This document shows positions 9,111-18,131 of a stretch of 26,687 nucleotides of DNA, in pieces. A model generated the notes under the pieces. That model worked only from the letters and a program-made list of their open reading frames with translations. It had not been told where the DNA came from and searched no databases. Source of the DNA: Chara braunii (lineage: Eukaryota; Streptophyta; Charophyceae; Charales; Characeae); NCBI GenBank assembly GCA_003427395.1, contig BFEA01000017.1, positions 838,180-864,866 on the forward strand, in the 5' to 3' direction. The translations under genes and the position numbers were made by a program. The number at the start of each line of letters is the position of its first letter. The first letter of the stretch is position 1.

Positions 9111-9337
9111 GGGTGTAGAGGTTGGGTGCGAACCTCCATTCAGGAAAGACATTTCATCATTTCCCCCCCCTTCTATTGGGTTATGTCGCAAACAAGGTTT
9201 TTGCATTATGCTGGAAAGGAGAAGCAAAAAAAGTGAGTACAACTAGGATACCACAATATTCTGGCATCCCTAGATGGACTGAAAAGGTTGTTCCTCACTC
9301 ATATTGCTGATTTTGATCTTGGAAATGTCATTTCACT

Positions 9338-9484
9338 AGGACGTTGGACCCGGTTTCCAGCAAGCGGTACTCTCCACCAATAGATTGGGGTCACGAGTCA
9401 TACAGCTGGAGCTGAGTGCTCGTATCGCCGCGTCTAGCTGTAATTGTTGGGTGTTTTCTTAAATAAATAAATAAATAAATAAAT
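9338..9484 (+). repeat. Two-hairpin SINE, copy 4, with TAAA-repeat tail
   Basis: The head starts AGGACGTTGGACCCGG and ends CCACCAATAGATTGGGG. A body of about 65 bases follows, then a (TAAA)n tail at 9460-9484, typical of a retroposon 3' end. In the first stem GTTGGA faces TCCAGC, a single T-G wobble. Confidence 0.75.
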
Positions 9485-9490
9485 GCATCA

Positions 9491-9526
9491 GTGATGTTGG
9501 GCCCAGTTCCCAACACATTTTGTTCC
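9491..9526 (+). repeat. Two-hairpin SINE head, copy 5 (first stem only)
   Basis: GTTGGGCCCAGTTCCCAAC keeps a perfect 6-bp stem (GTTGGG/CCCAAC) although two positions differ from the usual GCTGGA/TCCAGC, that is, paired changes. The second block is barely recognisable. It sits directly behind the tail of copy 4. Confidence 0.6.
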
Positions 9527-9554
9527 TTATCACCGTCTCAACATTGTATCTCAG

Positions 9555-9606
9555 GGGACGCTGGACCTGCTTTCAAGCATGTAGCTCACCACCAATAGAC
9601 TGGAGC
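9555..9606 (+). repeat. Two-hairpin SINE head, copy 6
   Basis: It starts GGGACGCTGGACCTGC and ends CACCACCAATAGACTGGAGC, then runs into CCCCCTGCAAGAAAAG. The first stem has one mismatch (TCAAGC). Third head in 270 bases, so this is a local cluster. Confidence 0.75.
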
Positions 9607-9726
9607 CCCCTGCAAGAAAAGTAGGAGTGTATGCTTTTATCATCACTCCTATCTGTTGTTAGGGGTGCAATACTGCTGGGGAATCTAGGGTCACTACTCA
9701 CAATGTAGTCCCATGGCCTGACAAAA

Positions 9727-10030
9727 GGTCAGATGAGGGTGAGGGAAATCATGAGAACTGTGGCTCTTTGGACAACATGGTGTTCCCGCAATGAGATGGA
9801 CATGCAGTTGTACCAACAAAGATCAATGCCTATTTTCAAGATAGCTTGACAACAACCTTGCAGGCAAAATTCCGGGAGGAAGCTAGGAATTTTGCACCAG
9901 ACGTCTCCGTACATCAAATGACATTCGTACAAACATGGGGGTTGCATAGGGCCCTTGCTCAGGTCGATGAAAAAAACCGGCGGCTGATTCTCAGGCTCTT
10001 ACTGGCCTCCGCTGGAGGTAAAGGGTGAAG
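9727..10030 (+). pseudogene. LINE ORF2 C-terminal fragment (VALWTTW type)
   Basis: One frame gives VREIMRTVALWTTWCSRNEM, a W-x(2)-W-x-RN block like LINE C-termini. After a shift the sequence continues TTTLQAKFREEARNF, FVQTWGLHRALAQVDEKN and LLLASAGGKG to a stop at 10026-10028. Layout resembles the tail at 25480-25760 (AAWRMRCSYERKQ, AAWKELQNKM, LWNSFAETL). The cysteine block upstream is missing. Downstream purine-rich DNA could be an eroded 3' UTR. Confidence 0.45.
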
Positions 10031-10750
10031 CAAGGCAGGTGTAGACCGGTAGGAATTGCGGAGTAGATGATTGAAAATGAAAACAGGGAATAGGGGAGAA
10101 GAGGAATACAGGGACAATGTAGGAGGGGGGGAGGGCTTATGAGGGTATAATGATAATGATAGTAATAAAAAAGAAAAAGAAAAAAGATGAACATATAAGA
10201 AAAGGGGAGGAGACAAAACAAAGGGAAAAAAAGGGGAGACACTTGTAAACGGAAGGATACTGGGAAAAATAGGATAATAGGACGTTCTCAGGGTACTGAC
10301 CATGACTATGAGTAAGTGAGTGGAACAAATTTAAAGGTATAATCAATAAGACATAGGAATAGAAAAAGTTGTAGGTTGAAGTAGGCAGATAATTGAATAA
10401 GCAGCCACATATGACATGGACATTCCTACTGACAATAGGCTCCGACTTGCTCCCCAACAAGTAAGCAATCTACGCAATCATCCCAGAGGGGGACTTCTAC
10501 AGCAACTAAGACCCCCCAACCATCATGGACCTAAAAGGTAAGAGAGACTCTTCAGAATAAATCTCTCACCATCCCAAGGCCAACTATTGGTCCCCCAGGG
10601 CCCCAGGATCTCCGACAAATGAATTAAAAGTCCCCCTTATAAGTCTCTCATCAGCCCAAGCCTACTTTCTCTCTCTGTTCCAACAAATGGTGATTGAGCA
10701 AGATGGGAGGAAGATTCTAATGAAATAGTATCCTACAGACAAATTGACAC
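10031..10750. other. Purine-rich, non-coding
   Basis: 10060-10260 is A/G-rich (AGGAATACAGGGACAATG, AAAAAGAAAAAGAAAAAAG); similar wording recurs near 20540 (GAAGAATACAGAGGAGAAGG). Minus-strand frames of 107-114 codons are Phe/Ser/Pro translations of this skew. 10440-10740 shows nothing I can name. Confidence 0.4.
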
Positions 10751-10953
10751 AACTGCCATTTCATCGAAATGAACATCTTTTATTTTTTGAACGAAATTAA
10801 AACCATATTTTTTGGCCGAAAACTCGTCAAAATTTGTTGTTCCTGAGGGTCCGACGTCAAGAACAACAAATTTTGACGAGTTTTCGACAAAAAAACACGG
10901 TTTCAATTTCGTTTAAAAAATAAAAGATGTCAATTTTGACGAAATGGTGGTTA
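10751..10953. mobile_element. Hairpin MITE, about 203 bp
   Basis: The left arm (CCATTTCATCGAAATG, ACATCTTTTATTTTTTGAA, CGAAAACTCGTCAAAATTTG) is mirrored on the right (CAAATTTTGACGAGTTTTCG, AAAAAATAAAAGATGT, GACGAAATGG). The arms are about 90 bases with a 15-20 base loop near TCCTGAGGGTCCGACGTCA. ACA on both sides might be a 3-bp duplication but is too short to trust. Confidence 0.75.
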
Positions 10954-11087
10954 CACATAGAGATGCGGTATACACGAAACATGCCAGCAATTTGATTTTT
11001 TATGATGATAACGCTCACAAGTCAATGAATTATAAATTATAATGGATATGTAAAAGGTTAGAATCAATGAAGAGTAATCCGGAAGCA

Positions 11088-13041
11088 GTGGTGAAATTCT
11101 TCTTAATTCAATCAGTTTCAACCAGAGTCTTCACCATGCTTTGCTTGTTTGACCAAGATAGGAAGCAAATAGATGGATGGAAAAAACTCTATTGGATAGA
11201 TCTGAGGTCATAATTTACACATGGCTTCCCAAAAAGATAGGACCCGAGGAAAGGAGAGAACAACTCATGAAAGATTTTTCTTGGGTCGAATTGCGCGAGA
11301 TCCCTATTGAGGTTCATGTGGCGTTTATTCACGATTTTGGACAACAGTTCAAAATCGTGGATTTTATTGATCCCCTACCTACATATGTGGCGAAGCGTGA
11401 CGACTACCTGATGCTTGCACTTGATCCCCCAAAGGATCAACCGTTCTCTCTGGAAGACATCATCCCTTTCAAAATGGGAGGGAGGGCCCTTTCAAAATGG
11501 GAGGGAGGGTTTACCAGATACATACAACGCACAAGTTCCAACCATGGTGCTTCAAGTGCAAAGTATATGGACATCTGAGCACAAAATTTGCTTGTCCATT
11601 GCATCCACAACATGCCTTCCCTCCTGAGCAAAAGCTCAAAAGAGACCTGCAAAGGCTGCACAAATGGATCCTTGTAATGTCTGGCTAAGAAGGGTGGGTG
11701 TATAGCGATGACCTCAACTAGATGGGTCAATCGATTGGCTGGTTTTGGGAGGGTCGGGGTGACTGTTGAAAAATTCCTCGCCCACCGGGGGACTTGCTTC
11801 CACCCCAGCAACCACAACAAATGCAGCAGCAACAGCAGAATCAACACCCACAACAAATCAGGGCGGGAAGAGGGGGTCAGTCCCATCATCCCCAATATCC
11901 CCAACCAAATCAGAGGACTCAGTTCCAAAATGGGACGAAAACAAGAATCTCGGAATCTGTTGGGTATGCTGCAAGGACCGATGAGACTGTGCGTGTACTG
12001 GAGACACACCAAGCATCTGGTGGTGGGACAAAAAATCAGAGCGATAAGAGTGGGACACAACAAAAACTGCAACAATCTGGTCAGAATAATGCAGTACTGA
12101 TGGTGGGGGGAGCAAAGTCGATTGACCCATCCCCGACAAAATATATCCCCAAAGATGGGCACCAACTGGGGACTGAGTGGAAGGAAGTTAGAAGGAAAGG
12201 AGTTGGAAAAAAGAACCCCCACACTCACCAAATTTAACACAGTTTTTCGCAAAATGGACAACAACAGCACATGGAGGATGACGAGGGGGGCTCCTTCGCT
12301 GTAGAAGGAACTGGACCGGAAAAAGCACAGAACTCAATGGAGGAGAACCATTTTAAAGAAGCTTTTGATTCATAACCGATGACTATGGAGAAAGCACCAG
12401 TAGCAGCATCACCATTAACTCCGTTGGTAGGGGGAGAGGGTAGTTCGGACTGCATAGTCGATTTGCATTCAGAATTGCTGAAGCTGGCGGATTGGATCGT
12501 GAGTAACTTGAAATTCAAGTTCCCTAATTTGAAAGAAGAAGTATGGCAACAAATTCATTGCCAACTCGTGCCCATGCTGACAAGCAGTGATAGCCTGAAG
12601 ATGGTGATGCAATACGGTCCTCCGTCAGGTTGTGACTGGTTGAACATTTGTAATAAATTATTATTTATTGTTTCCAATCGTTTTCACCCACTGCAATTCA
12701 ATCAGACCACTTCGCTAATGAATACACAGTAGGAGGACCCAACAATGCTTGAGAGAAAAACTAATAGTATAAAAAGGCTCAAGAAGCCCACTGAAAGAAA
12801 CGAAAAAAGAAGTGGTGGCAATCGCAAAAAGAAGGCCCATATGGGGTTAAGTGCTAAAAATAAGAGAAATTTCATAATGTATTCGGGGCCTGCGTATAAG
12901 GCTCCCTTACGCGGGGAGAAGTTAAAGCACCGCGTCCTCACCCCAAAAGGAACGAGCACCAAGAACAAAAATATAAATAAAATAAAAAATAAGATTGAAA
13001 AAGAACAAAAACAGGAACTTGCACATCCCCCAATGGGCTGA
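11088..13041 (+). pseudogene. LINE ORF1 (DUF4283-like region plus CCHC knuckle), degenerate
   Basis: The likely nucleic-acid-binding first protein of a plant-type LINE. The N-terminal part reads VFTMLCLFDQDRKQIDGW, then after a frameshift LLDRSEVIIYTWLPKKIG, VELREIPIEVHVAFI and a VDFIDPLP block, as in DUF4283 proteins. A shift near 11500 leads to PWCFKCKVYGHLSTKFAC, a knuckle with six residues before the last cysteine instead of the usual four. A Gln-rich segment (11794-11880) and GTEWKEVRRKG follow. From 11497 to 13041 one frame stays open apart from stops at 11686, 11719, 11755, 12235, 12373 and 12730; its end is Lys-rich. The stops are isolated, which suggests moderate age. Confidence 0.6.
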
Positions 13042-13114
13042 GGACAATAAGTCGGTGGAACATAGTATTGAGGTTGGAAACAATCCCTCCCATCTTTGAA
13101 GTCCGGGACGCTGT

Positions 13115-13930
13115 ATGAGAAAAACAGACTCTGAAACTGTTCTGATGAGCACTGTGAACGAGTGTCAGAAGGGCACAAAAACGGGCACTAGAACCCCTAA
13201 TCAAGCAGTGGGTTTGAGACCAGAAGATCACTCACTGGCTGTTGGTAGCTTGGGTTCCGTTGCTCAGTCTAGTGGCACAAGGTTGCAGAACAACCACAAC
13301 TATGAGGTCAGGTTACAAGAGGTAAAATAATCCAGCTGCAGTGGCGGATGTACAGTCGTGATTCAGGTAAGCTGTCGGGTTATTGAGGCACTGGGCTCTT
13401 TCGACAGCCATACAAGAGACTTTTTTTAGCTAGGAGGTGAAACCTTGCCCTACCATGTTGTCCAACACATCACCCCAGCTGTCCGGGGAACTAACTTGTC
13501 AACAACTGACCCAAATGTTGTGTCTGATGGAAATGCCCTGATATCGACAATATCACCCCTCTAACCCCAACTGCTTCACACCTTTACGAGGCATTAGCCC
13601 CAAAGGTGGGAAATGAGCTCGCAGAGACAGATAAAAAAACTATTCAATTAGTAAAAGTAATATCAGAAGTAACCGGGGAAAAGAAAGACTTGTTGCTCAA
13701 GAAAGATATACCACAATACTTTGGAATGATAAACAACTAAAAAAACTTTGAGAGTTCAGAGAATTCAGAAAATCCGAAAAACTGAGAGAACTCAGAAATT
13801 TCAAAAAATCCAGAATGTCCAGTTTCCAAGAACTCAAAAAAGGAAGGTTCGACCCAGACACCGTTGCAAGTGGTTGACCTTACGATGGATTTGTAGGAAA
13901 AGAAAGAGGGGGATATTAATGTAACAAAAA
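13115..13930 (+). pseudogene. Decayed coding remnant, + strand, family unknown
   Basis: Frames with a coding look: 13115-13330 (NECQKGTKTGTRTPNQAVG); about 13575-13735 (YEALAPKVGNELAETDKK, LVKVISEVTGEKKDLLLKK); then after stops a Ser/Asn/Glu-rich part (FESSENSENPKN) and PLQVVDLTMDL. No domain is recognised. It may continue the ORF1 upstream or belong to a gag of another retroelement; charged, low-complexity text with a VDLT motif would fit a gag tail. At least three in-frame stops and one frameshift. Its end overlaps the opposing gag frame, so the element junction is probably near 13930-13980. Confidence 0.3.
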
Positions 13931-14712
13931 CCACTCCCTTTCCCTTTCCCCCCACTCCCTTTCCCCCCATCTTTCTTCTTCTTCAACATCTGTTGTATGC
14001 GTTGATAGGTGAAACGCTTTTGATTTTTCTGGCAGTGTTGTAAAAATTTATCGTTAGCAACTTCAGATATGGTGAGCAGATGCCCTACGGGGATAGGAAC
14101 GCGGATGTCTAACTGCTTGAGCGTTTTCAATACATCAATGTCTCCTGTCCGAAACTGCGGTCCTGGATTGGATTCGCGATCGACCCACTCGAGATCATAT
14201 GGGACCGATCGGATCACTCCGATCATGCTTGCGAGATGGAGATACTCGAGAGGATCGACCACGTCAGCAGCGTCGACGGAAGAAGCTCCCGATATCGATG
14301 TTGTTGCCATCGAAGGGGAGGGCTGCTCTGTGGCACATGCCACGAGTTCTCTTCCTTGATCCGTATCCATCAGAGCGGCCACTCGTCCTTGATTAAGGGC
14401 AACGGGGGCCGCAGCAGGGGGAGGTTGATTACGTTTCGGTAGCGGACAGTCCCGGGCGAAATGCCCGGGCTGCTTGCAGTTAAAGCATTCGATCTTCCCT
14501 GCTGGATTAGCTAGATGAGGGAACTGAGGCGCGAACCCTGGAGCAGGTGGGGCAGGTAAGAGTGAAAACGATGCAAGAGCAGGCCGAGCAGGAGCTGGGT
14601 TAGGCTTAATGAGCCTGCTCATTATCTGTTCCATCCGCTCCATATGAGCGACCTGCATTTGGATCAAGCTGTGCACCGATTCGGACTGCTTGGTAGTAGC
14701 CGTATGGATCAT
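13834..14712 (-). CDS. LTR-retrotransposon gag-like protein with CCHC zinc knuckle
   Basis: A 292-codon frame starting ATG at 14712. Residues 1-40 are hydrophilic (HMERMEQIMSRLIKP), 41-70 Pro/Ala-rich, about 76-90 the knuckle CFNCKQPGHFARDCP (CX2CX4HX4C), which binds packaged RNA in gag proteins. Around 185-235 reads DVLKTLKQLDIRVPIPVGHL, then TISEVANDKFL, like the segment before the protease in Ty3/gypsy-type polyproteins. No protease D-S/T-G or RT follows; the last 45 residues run through a purine tract into unrelated sequence, so the true coding part probably ends near 13980 and the polyprotein is truncated. An in-frame stop lies about 20 codons upstream of the ATG, so capsid sequence is missing. 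The longest open retroelement frame here with a clear motif. Confidence 0.6.
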   Translation of the reverse strand: MIHTATTKQSESVHSLIQMQVAHMERMEQIMSRLIKPNPAPARPALASFSLLPAPPAPGFAPQFPHLANPAGKIECFNCKQPGHFARDCPLPKRNQPPPAAAPVALNQGRVAALMDTDQGRELVACATEQPSPSMATTSISGASSVDAADVVDPLEYLHLASMIGVIRSVPYDLEWVDRESNPGPQFRTGDIDVLKTLKQLDIRVPIPVGHLLTISEVANDKFLQHCQKNQKRFTYQRIQQMLKKKKDGGKGSGGKGKGSGFCYINIPLFLFLQIHRKVNHLQRCLGRTFLF

Positions 14713-14925
14713 TTGGGCAAGGTGTAGATTAGGGGCTGCATTGAAATCTCATGCAACAATGACCGGTATGCCAATAGGAAGGTTGGGCATGGAAAATTAA
14801 AAAAAAACATAGGTGCACCTACATCATTTATAGCATATACAACAGAAAAATTCCCATGAGAAATGAAAGTTGAAAAAACATTCCATAAAAAAAAGATTCT
14901 TCATATTTATAAATTATCATTCCAA
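14713..14925. other. AT-rich junction sequence
   Basis: AT-rich DNA between the gag start and the nested palindrome; no motif recognised. Confidence 0.3.
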
Positions 14926-14929
14926 TGTT

Positions 14930-15280
14930 TGTCCAATTCTAAAATTTCCAATTTAATTTGATAAGTTCCCGTCTAAATACGAGTTTTCCCTTCCAACTAC
15001 ATCTATTTGTTCAAGATGGAATGAAAGTCTGGATGAGTTTATGAAATGTTTTAATTAGACTTTCATTCTATTACAACAAATATCGTTTAATTTAGATTGG
15101 ATTAACATATTTATGACTGAAAATCCTTACTTAGAATGACAGTCCAATTAAAATATTTCATGAACTCATCCAGACTTTCATTCCATCTCTAACATGCAGT
15201 TCAAATAAGAAGGGATACCCCATTTTTGAAAGGAAAGTTTTCAAGTAAGACGGAAAATTTTAAAATTGGAATTGCATTTT
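14930..15280. mobile_element. Nested palindrome / MITE-like element
   Basis: The core at 15015-15187 has arms of about 56 bases (GATGGAATGAAAGTCTGG, ATGAGTTTATGAAAT, TTTTAATTAGACTTTCATTC) mirrored with a few changes. Outside it, a weaker inverted match continues: complement of 14960-15000 (GGAAGGGAAAACTCG, AGACGGGAACTT) against 15225-15270 (GGAAAGTTTTCAAG, AGACGGAAAATTTT). Either a long old fold-back or one MITE nested in another. Non-coding. Confidence 0.6.
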
Positions 15281-15299
15281 TTAAGATGGAATGAAAATT

Positions 15300-15790
15300 T
15301 AGAATTTAGAATGTAATTTTACTCTAGAATGATTATTTAATTTTGGGAATTTTTTTTGTTGTACACATAGTATACTGACAACTTCTAATTCTAGCATCGC
15401 CAAGATAGAAACCCATCTTCCTTCCAATTGATCCGCTCCCCAATTGAGAACTTCCACTTCTGAGTCCGACGGTATCCATATGGCAACCCCTGCACTGCCA
15501 GGTCTAGGAGCATGAGCCCTATAGGCGGAGTATGGTAAGATTTCCTTATGACTATGATTGTGAACTTTTGTATCCATGAGATGAGTCTCTTGGATACATA
15601 TTACATCGGATTATTCTTTCCCCTCAATCCCGTTTAGCTGATCATAGATGACTTACATTTTGTTAAACTTAGTTGTTGTCAATCCATTAACATTAAGTGA
15701 TCTAATGTCTAGATTTGCATTCCGCCTTAGTTTGTTATATTCCTTATCCTTGTTATATAGCGCGTCAATTACACTAAATTATGTTATTTT
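15300..15790 (-). pseudogene. LINE ORF2 N-terminal endonuclease fragment (inverted part)
   Basis: Read right to left: NKDKEYNKLRRNANLDIRSL and then SLNVNGLTTTKFNKM, DVICIQETHLMD, GSAGVAIWIPSD, and a GRWVSILAMLELEVVSILC block. This is the start of an APE-type endonuclease, which nicks target DNA to prime reverse transcription: catalytic Asn of N-V-N-G-L and Glu of Q-E-T-H are both present. Two in-frame stops (after FNKM and after GKE) and loss of everything after the VSILC strand make it dead. The missing C-terminal part (from LDHA) appears on the opposite strand at 16396, so both may come from one insertion. Confidence 0.75.
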
Positions 15791-15873
15791 TTCCAAGAGA
15801 CTAAGACAAAGGATAAGTCAAACAATTTAGCTTGACTATTGATCTTACACTTTCTGTCAGGATCACAGTCCAG

Positions 15874-16368
15874 TTACCCTCCAACTTCCAAAGTGCCACG
15901 TCTCAATAGGTGTACCAGGATGGTGCACACATCTTCCACTGACCAAAATTGACTTGCCTTTATTTTCAACAGTTGGATCTCTTTCAACATATCACACCCA
16001 AACCATCGAAGATCCGCCTGTTTGGAGACACCATACTTCAGGTACACGTCCCTCTTAGCAATTCTATTTGACTCTGAGATTAAGGTGAGAGAGGCAGAAA
16101 ATCTTGGCGGGAATTCTTCTTTACTAAATTTTAATATTTCCAATTTTATTAAAGATTCACCTGCCATACCCCTTGTCAGCGTTGCAAGGGAAAGAAATGA
16201 AGGTTTGGTACCTTTCACTGTAACTTCTCCATGCATAGCCCTTGGTGGTTCTGGAAGTCTCACTTCCGATATGCTTGATTTTCCTGGCAGGTGTTCTCCC
16301 TGCCCCTTTGCCCACCACAGTCGCAGTTTTTGCCTCTTATTGGTAAGGTCTTTTAAGGGAGAGGGAAG
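15874..16368 (-). pseudogene. Unrecognised 165-codon frame, possibly LINE ORF1 C-terminus
   Basis: The frame is open from a stop at 16369-16371 to one at 15874. It reads basic at first (NKRQKLRLWWAKGQGEHLPG), then GEVTVKGTKPSFLSLATL, FSASLTLISESNRIAKRDVY and SKQADLRWFGCDMLKEIQLL. No ATG starts it; the first usual start is GTG at 16263. No domain is recognised, but it lies just upstream of the endonuclease on the same strand, where ORF1 would be, and the mix of charged and hydrophobic segments looks like real protein. It would be the 5'-most part of the inverted LINE segment. The + strand frame at 16022-16435 is its shadow. Confidence 0.35.
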
Positions 16369-16395
16369 TCAGATGAATTACATGAGGCATTATAA

Positions 16396-17828
16396 GTGGC
16401 TGAAATCTTCCCACGTAGCCCTTTCCCTGGTTTAGATCATGCAATGTGTGTGGTAATTTTTTTCCTTTGGAAAAAACCAGATCAAGGAAGGGGCTACTAT
16501 AAGCTTAATACTGCCCACCTTAAAATTAAAAGTTTTTTATCTTATCTAAAAGATGTATGGACCTTTTGGAAAGAACAAAAGGAATGCATACAAGATGGTA
16601 TCAAATGTTTCAATAACGGTTTAGCATTTCTAGGTCGTAAATGCAACGAATATTCCAGGATGCTAGCAAAAGAGAGACACCCGAAAGAAACATGGGTTCT
16701 CCAACAGATTCAACGACTCAACATCTAGAAACAGAATCAGAAAGCAGACACCTTAGCAAATGCAATCCATTATATAGAAGCTCAAGTAATGACTCAAATG
16801 GAATGTCGGTCGGTGGCAAGGAGTTAGAATAAGAGGGAAGCTTAAAAAGCACCACATGGAAGGGGCAATGGATGCACGTTTTTTTCCCGATGGCTAGAGT
16901 ACGTATCGGAAGGACTGTGATTGAAACACTAATAGACCCACAAAGTAGGGATAATTCCATGGTCACCTCAATGGCAGATTGTACCAAAATAGCTAGAGAC
17001 TTTTTCAAAAAGTTATTTTCTTCATAAATTTGAGATATCCCTACGATCAACGACATAGAGAAATAAATGAATTTTTAACTATTTTATCTTCAAGGTTATC
17101 GAATGAACAACAAAGAACACTTGAATTGTCACTAACTAAGGAAGAAGTCTGGTCAACCTTAATGTTAATGGAGGAAGAAAAAACACCAGGAATCGACGGT
17201 CTTCCAAAGGAGCTCTGAGAGTTTGGGTGAGATTTTCTCTCAGAAGACCTAATGAATTTTTATCAAGGAGTATGGTCTTCAGGAAATATGGGGGAGATTG
17301 TCAGTCAAGGGGTGTTAACTCTTCTGTATAAGAAAGGTGGGAAAACTAATATATTTAATTATCGGTCAATTACCCTACTCACAATTGTCTACAAGATGTT
17401 GGCAAAATCACTAGCAAATAGGCTAACTAAAGTTATTGCTGATATTATTTACCCAGCTCAAACTGATTTTATAACGGACAAAAATATTTAAGATAATATC
17501 TTGTTAGTTAATCACTTAGTTAAGTTAACACGTCAATCTAAGCATAACGTAGGTTTCATATTCTTTGACTTCGAAAAAACATATGATCGTGTGGATTGTT
17601 TTTTTTAGACAAATGTTTGCAAAAATTGAACTTTTGTCCTTACTTCCTAAAATGGATTGAAATCCTGCATCACAATGCCACAACGAGAGTGATGATTAAT
17701 GGTAATGTTGCTTCGCCATTCTCTCTATTCAGATAAGTTAGACAAGGCGACCCGATCGTTCCCTTCCTATTTATAATTATAATGGACACATTATCTGCTA
17801 ATATAAGAAACACAAGGATATCAAATGT
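16396..17828 (+). pseudogene. LINE ORF2: endonuclease end, linker and reverse transcriptase (truncated)
   Basis: It opens inside the endonuclease C-terminus (SPFPGLDHAMCVV for S-D-H) and continues GRGYYKLNTAHLK, the linker RGKLKKHHMEGAMDARFF and ARVRIGRTVIETL. RT blocks follow in order: LTKEEVWSTLM and KTPGIDGLP; GVLTLLYKKGG and NYRSITLLTIVYKMLAK; AQTDFITDKNI; FIFFDFEKTYDRVD; VRQGDPIVPFLF. FDFEKTYD carries the first catalytic Asp of RT; the YxDD block is missing because the frame is cut at about 17828 by SINE-type DNA. Frameshifts (near 16880, 17218, 17600) and several stops show it is inactive. Its missing 5' part matches the minus-strand fragment at 15300-16368. Confidence 0.85.
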
Positions 17829-17878
17829 ATCATCATCATCAGCAGCAGCAGCAGCAACAGCATAATCATCATCATATG
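17829..17878. repeat. CAT/CAG microsatellite at the insertion point
   Basis: CATCATCATCAGCAGCAGCAGC followed by CATAATCATCATCAT lies between the RT and the first SINE of the pair. A matching ATGATGATGATGATG occurs past the second SINE at 18135-18150, so the trinucleotides form the outermost part of the hairpin. Confidence 0.75.
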
Positions 17879-17991
17879 AAAGGCGCTGACCCCGGTCCTC
17901 AGCTTTGTTCGGTTCGGTTTCTCCGAGTAGACTGTGAGGACCCCGGCCTCAATCTTCTTATTGGTAATATCAGCCTTGGGCATTGGGCCCC
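17879..17991 (+). repeat. SINE type 2, left copy of a tail-to-tail pair
   Basis: It starts AAGGCGCTGACCCCGGTCCT, a variant of the head found in the two-hairpin SINE, then has a different body: TTCGGTTCGGTTTCTCC, GTAGACTGTGAGGACC, CCTCAATCTTCTTATTGG, and ATATCAGCCTTGGGC. Its tail is replaced by the T run of the neighbouring inverted copy. Confidence 0.75.
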
Positions 17992-18131
17992 TTTTTTTTT
18001 TTTTTTTTTTTTTTTAATTACGGGCCTTGTGCCCAAGGCTGATATTGCCAATAAGAAGATTGAGGCTGGGGTCCTCACAGTCTACCCGGAGTGACCGAAC
18101 CGAACATGCTGAGAACCGGGCTCAGCGTCCC
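17992..18131 (-). repeat. SINE type 2, right copy with 24-A tail
   Basis: On the minus strand the unit starts GGGACGCTGAGCCCGGTTCT at 18131 and ends in a run of 24 A (plus-strand T at 17992-18015). It repeats the left copy in reverse, with about 90% match by eye, so that the two form a hairpin with arms of about 125 bases. The head stem GCTGAG/CTCAGC is perfect and again shows paired changes relative to GCTGGA/TCCAGC. Confidence 0.8.

Noticed and set aside
11437-12270. A 277-codon minus-strand frame, among the longest in the window
   Set aside because: It is the shadow of the Gln-rich LINE ORF1 segment; its Leu/Cys/Ser text has no domain, whereas the + frames show DUF4283-like and zinc-knuckle motifs.
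17825-18094. 89-codon + frame starting with a His/Gln run
   Set aside because: It is a translation of CAT/CAG triplets and the SINE pair, not a gene.
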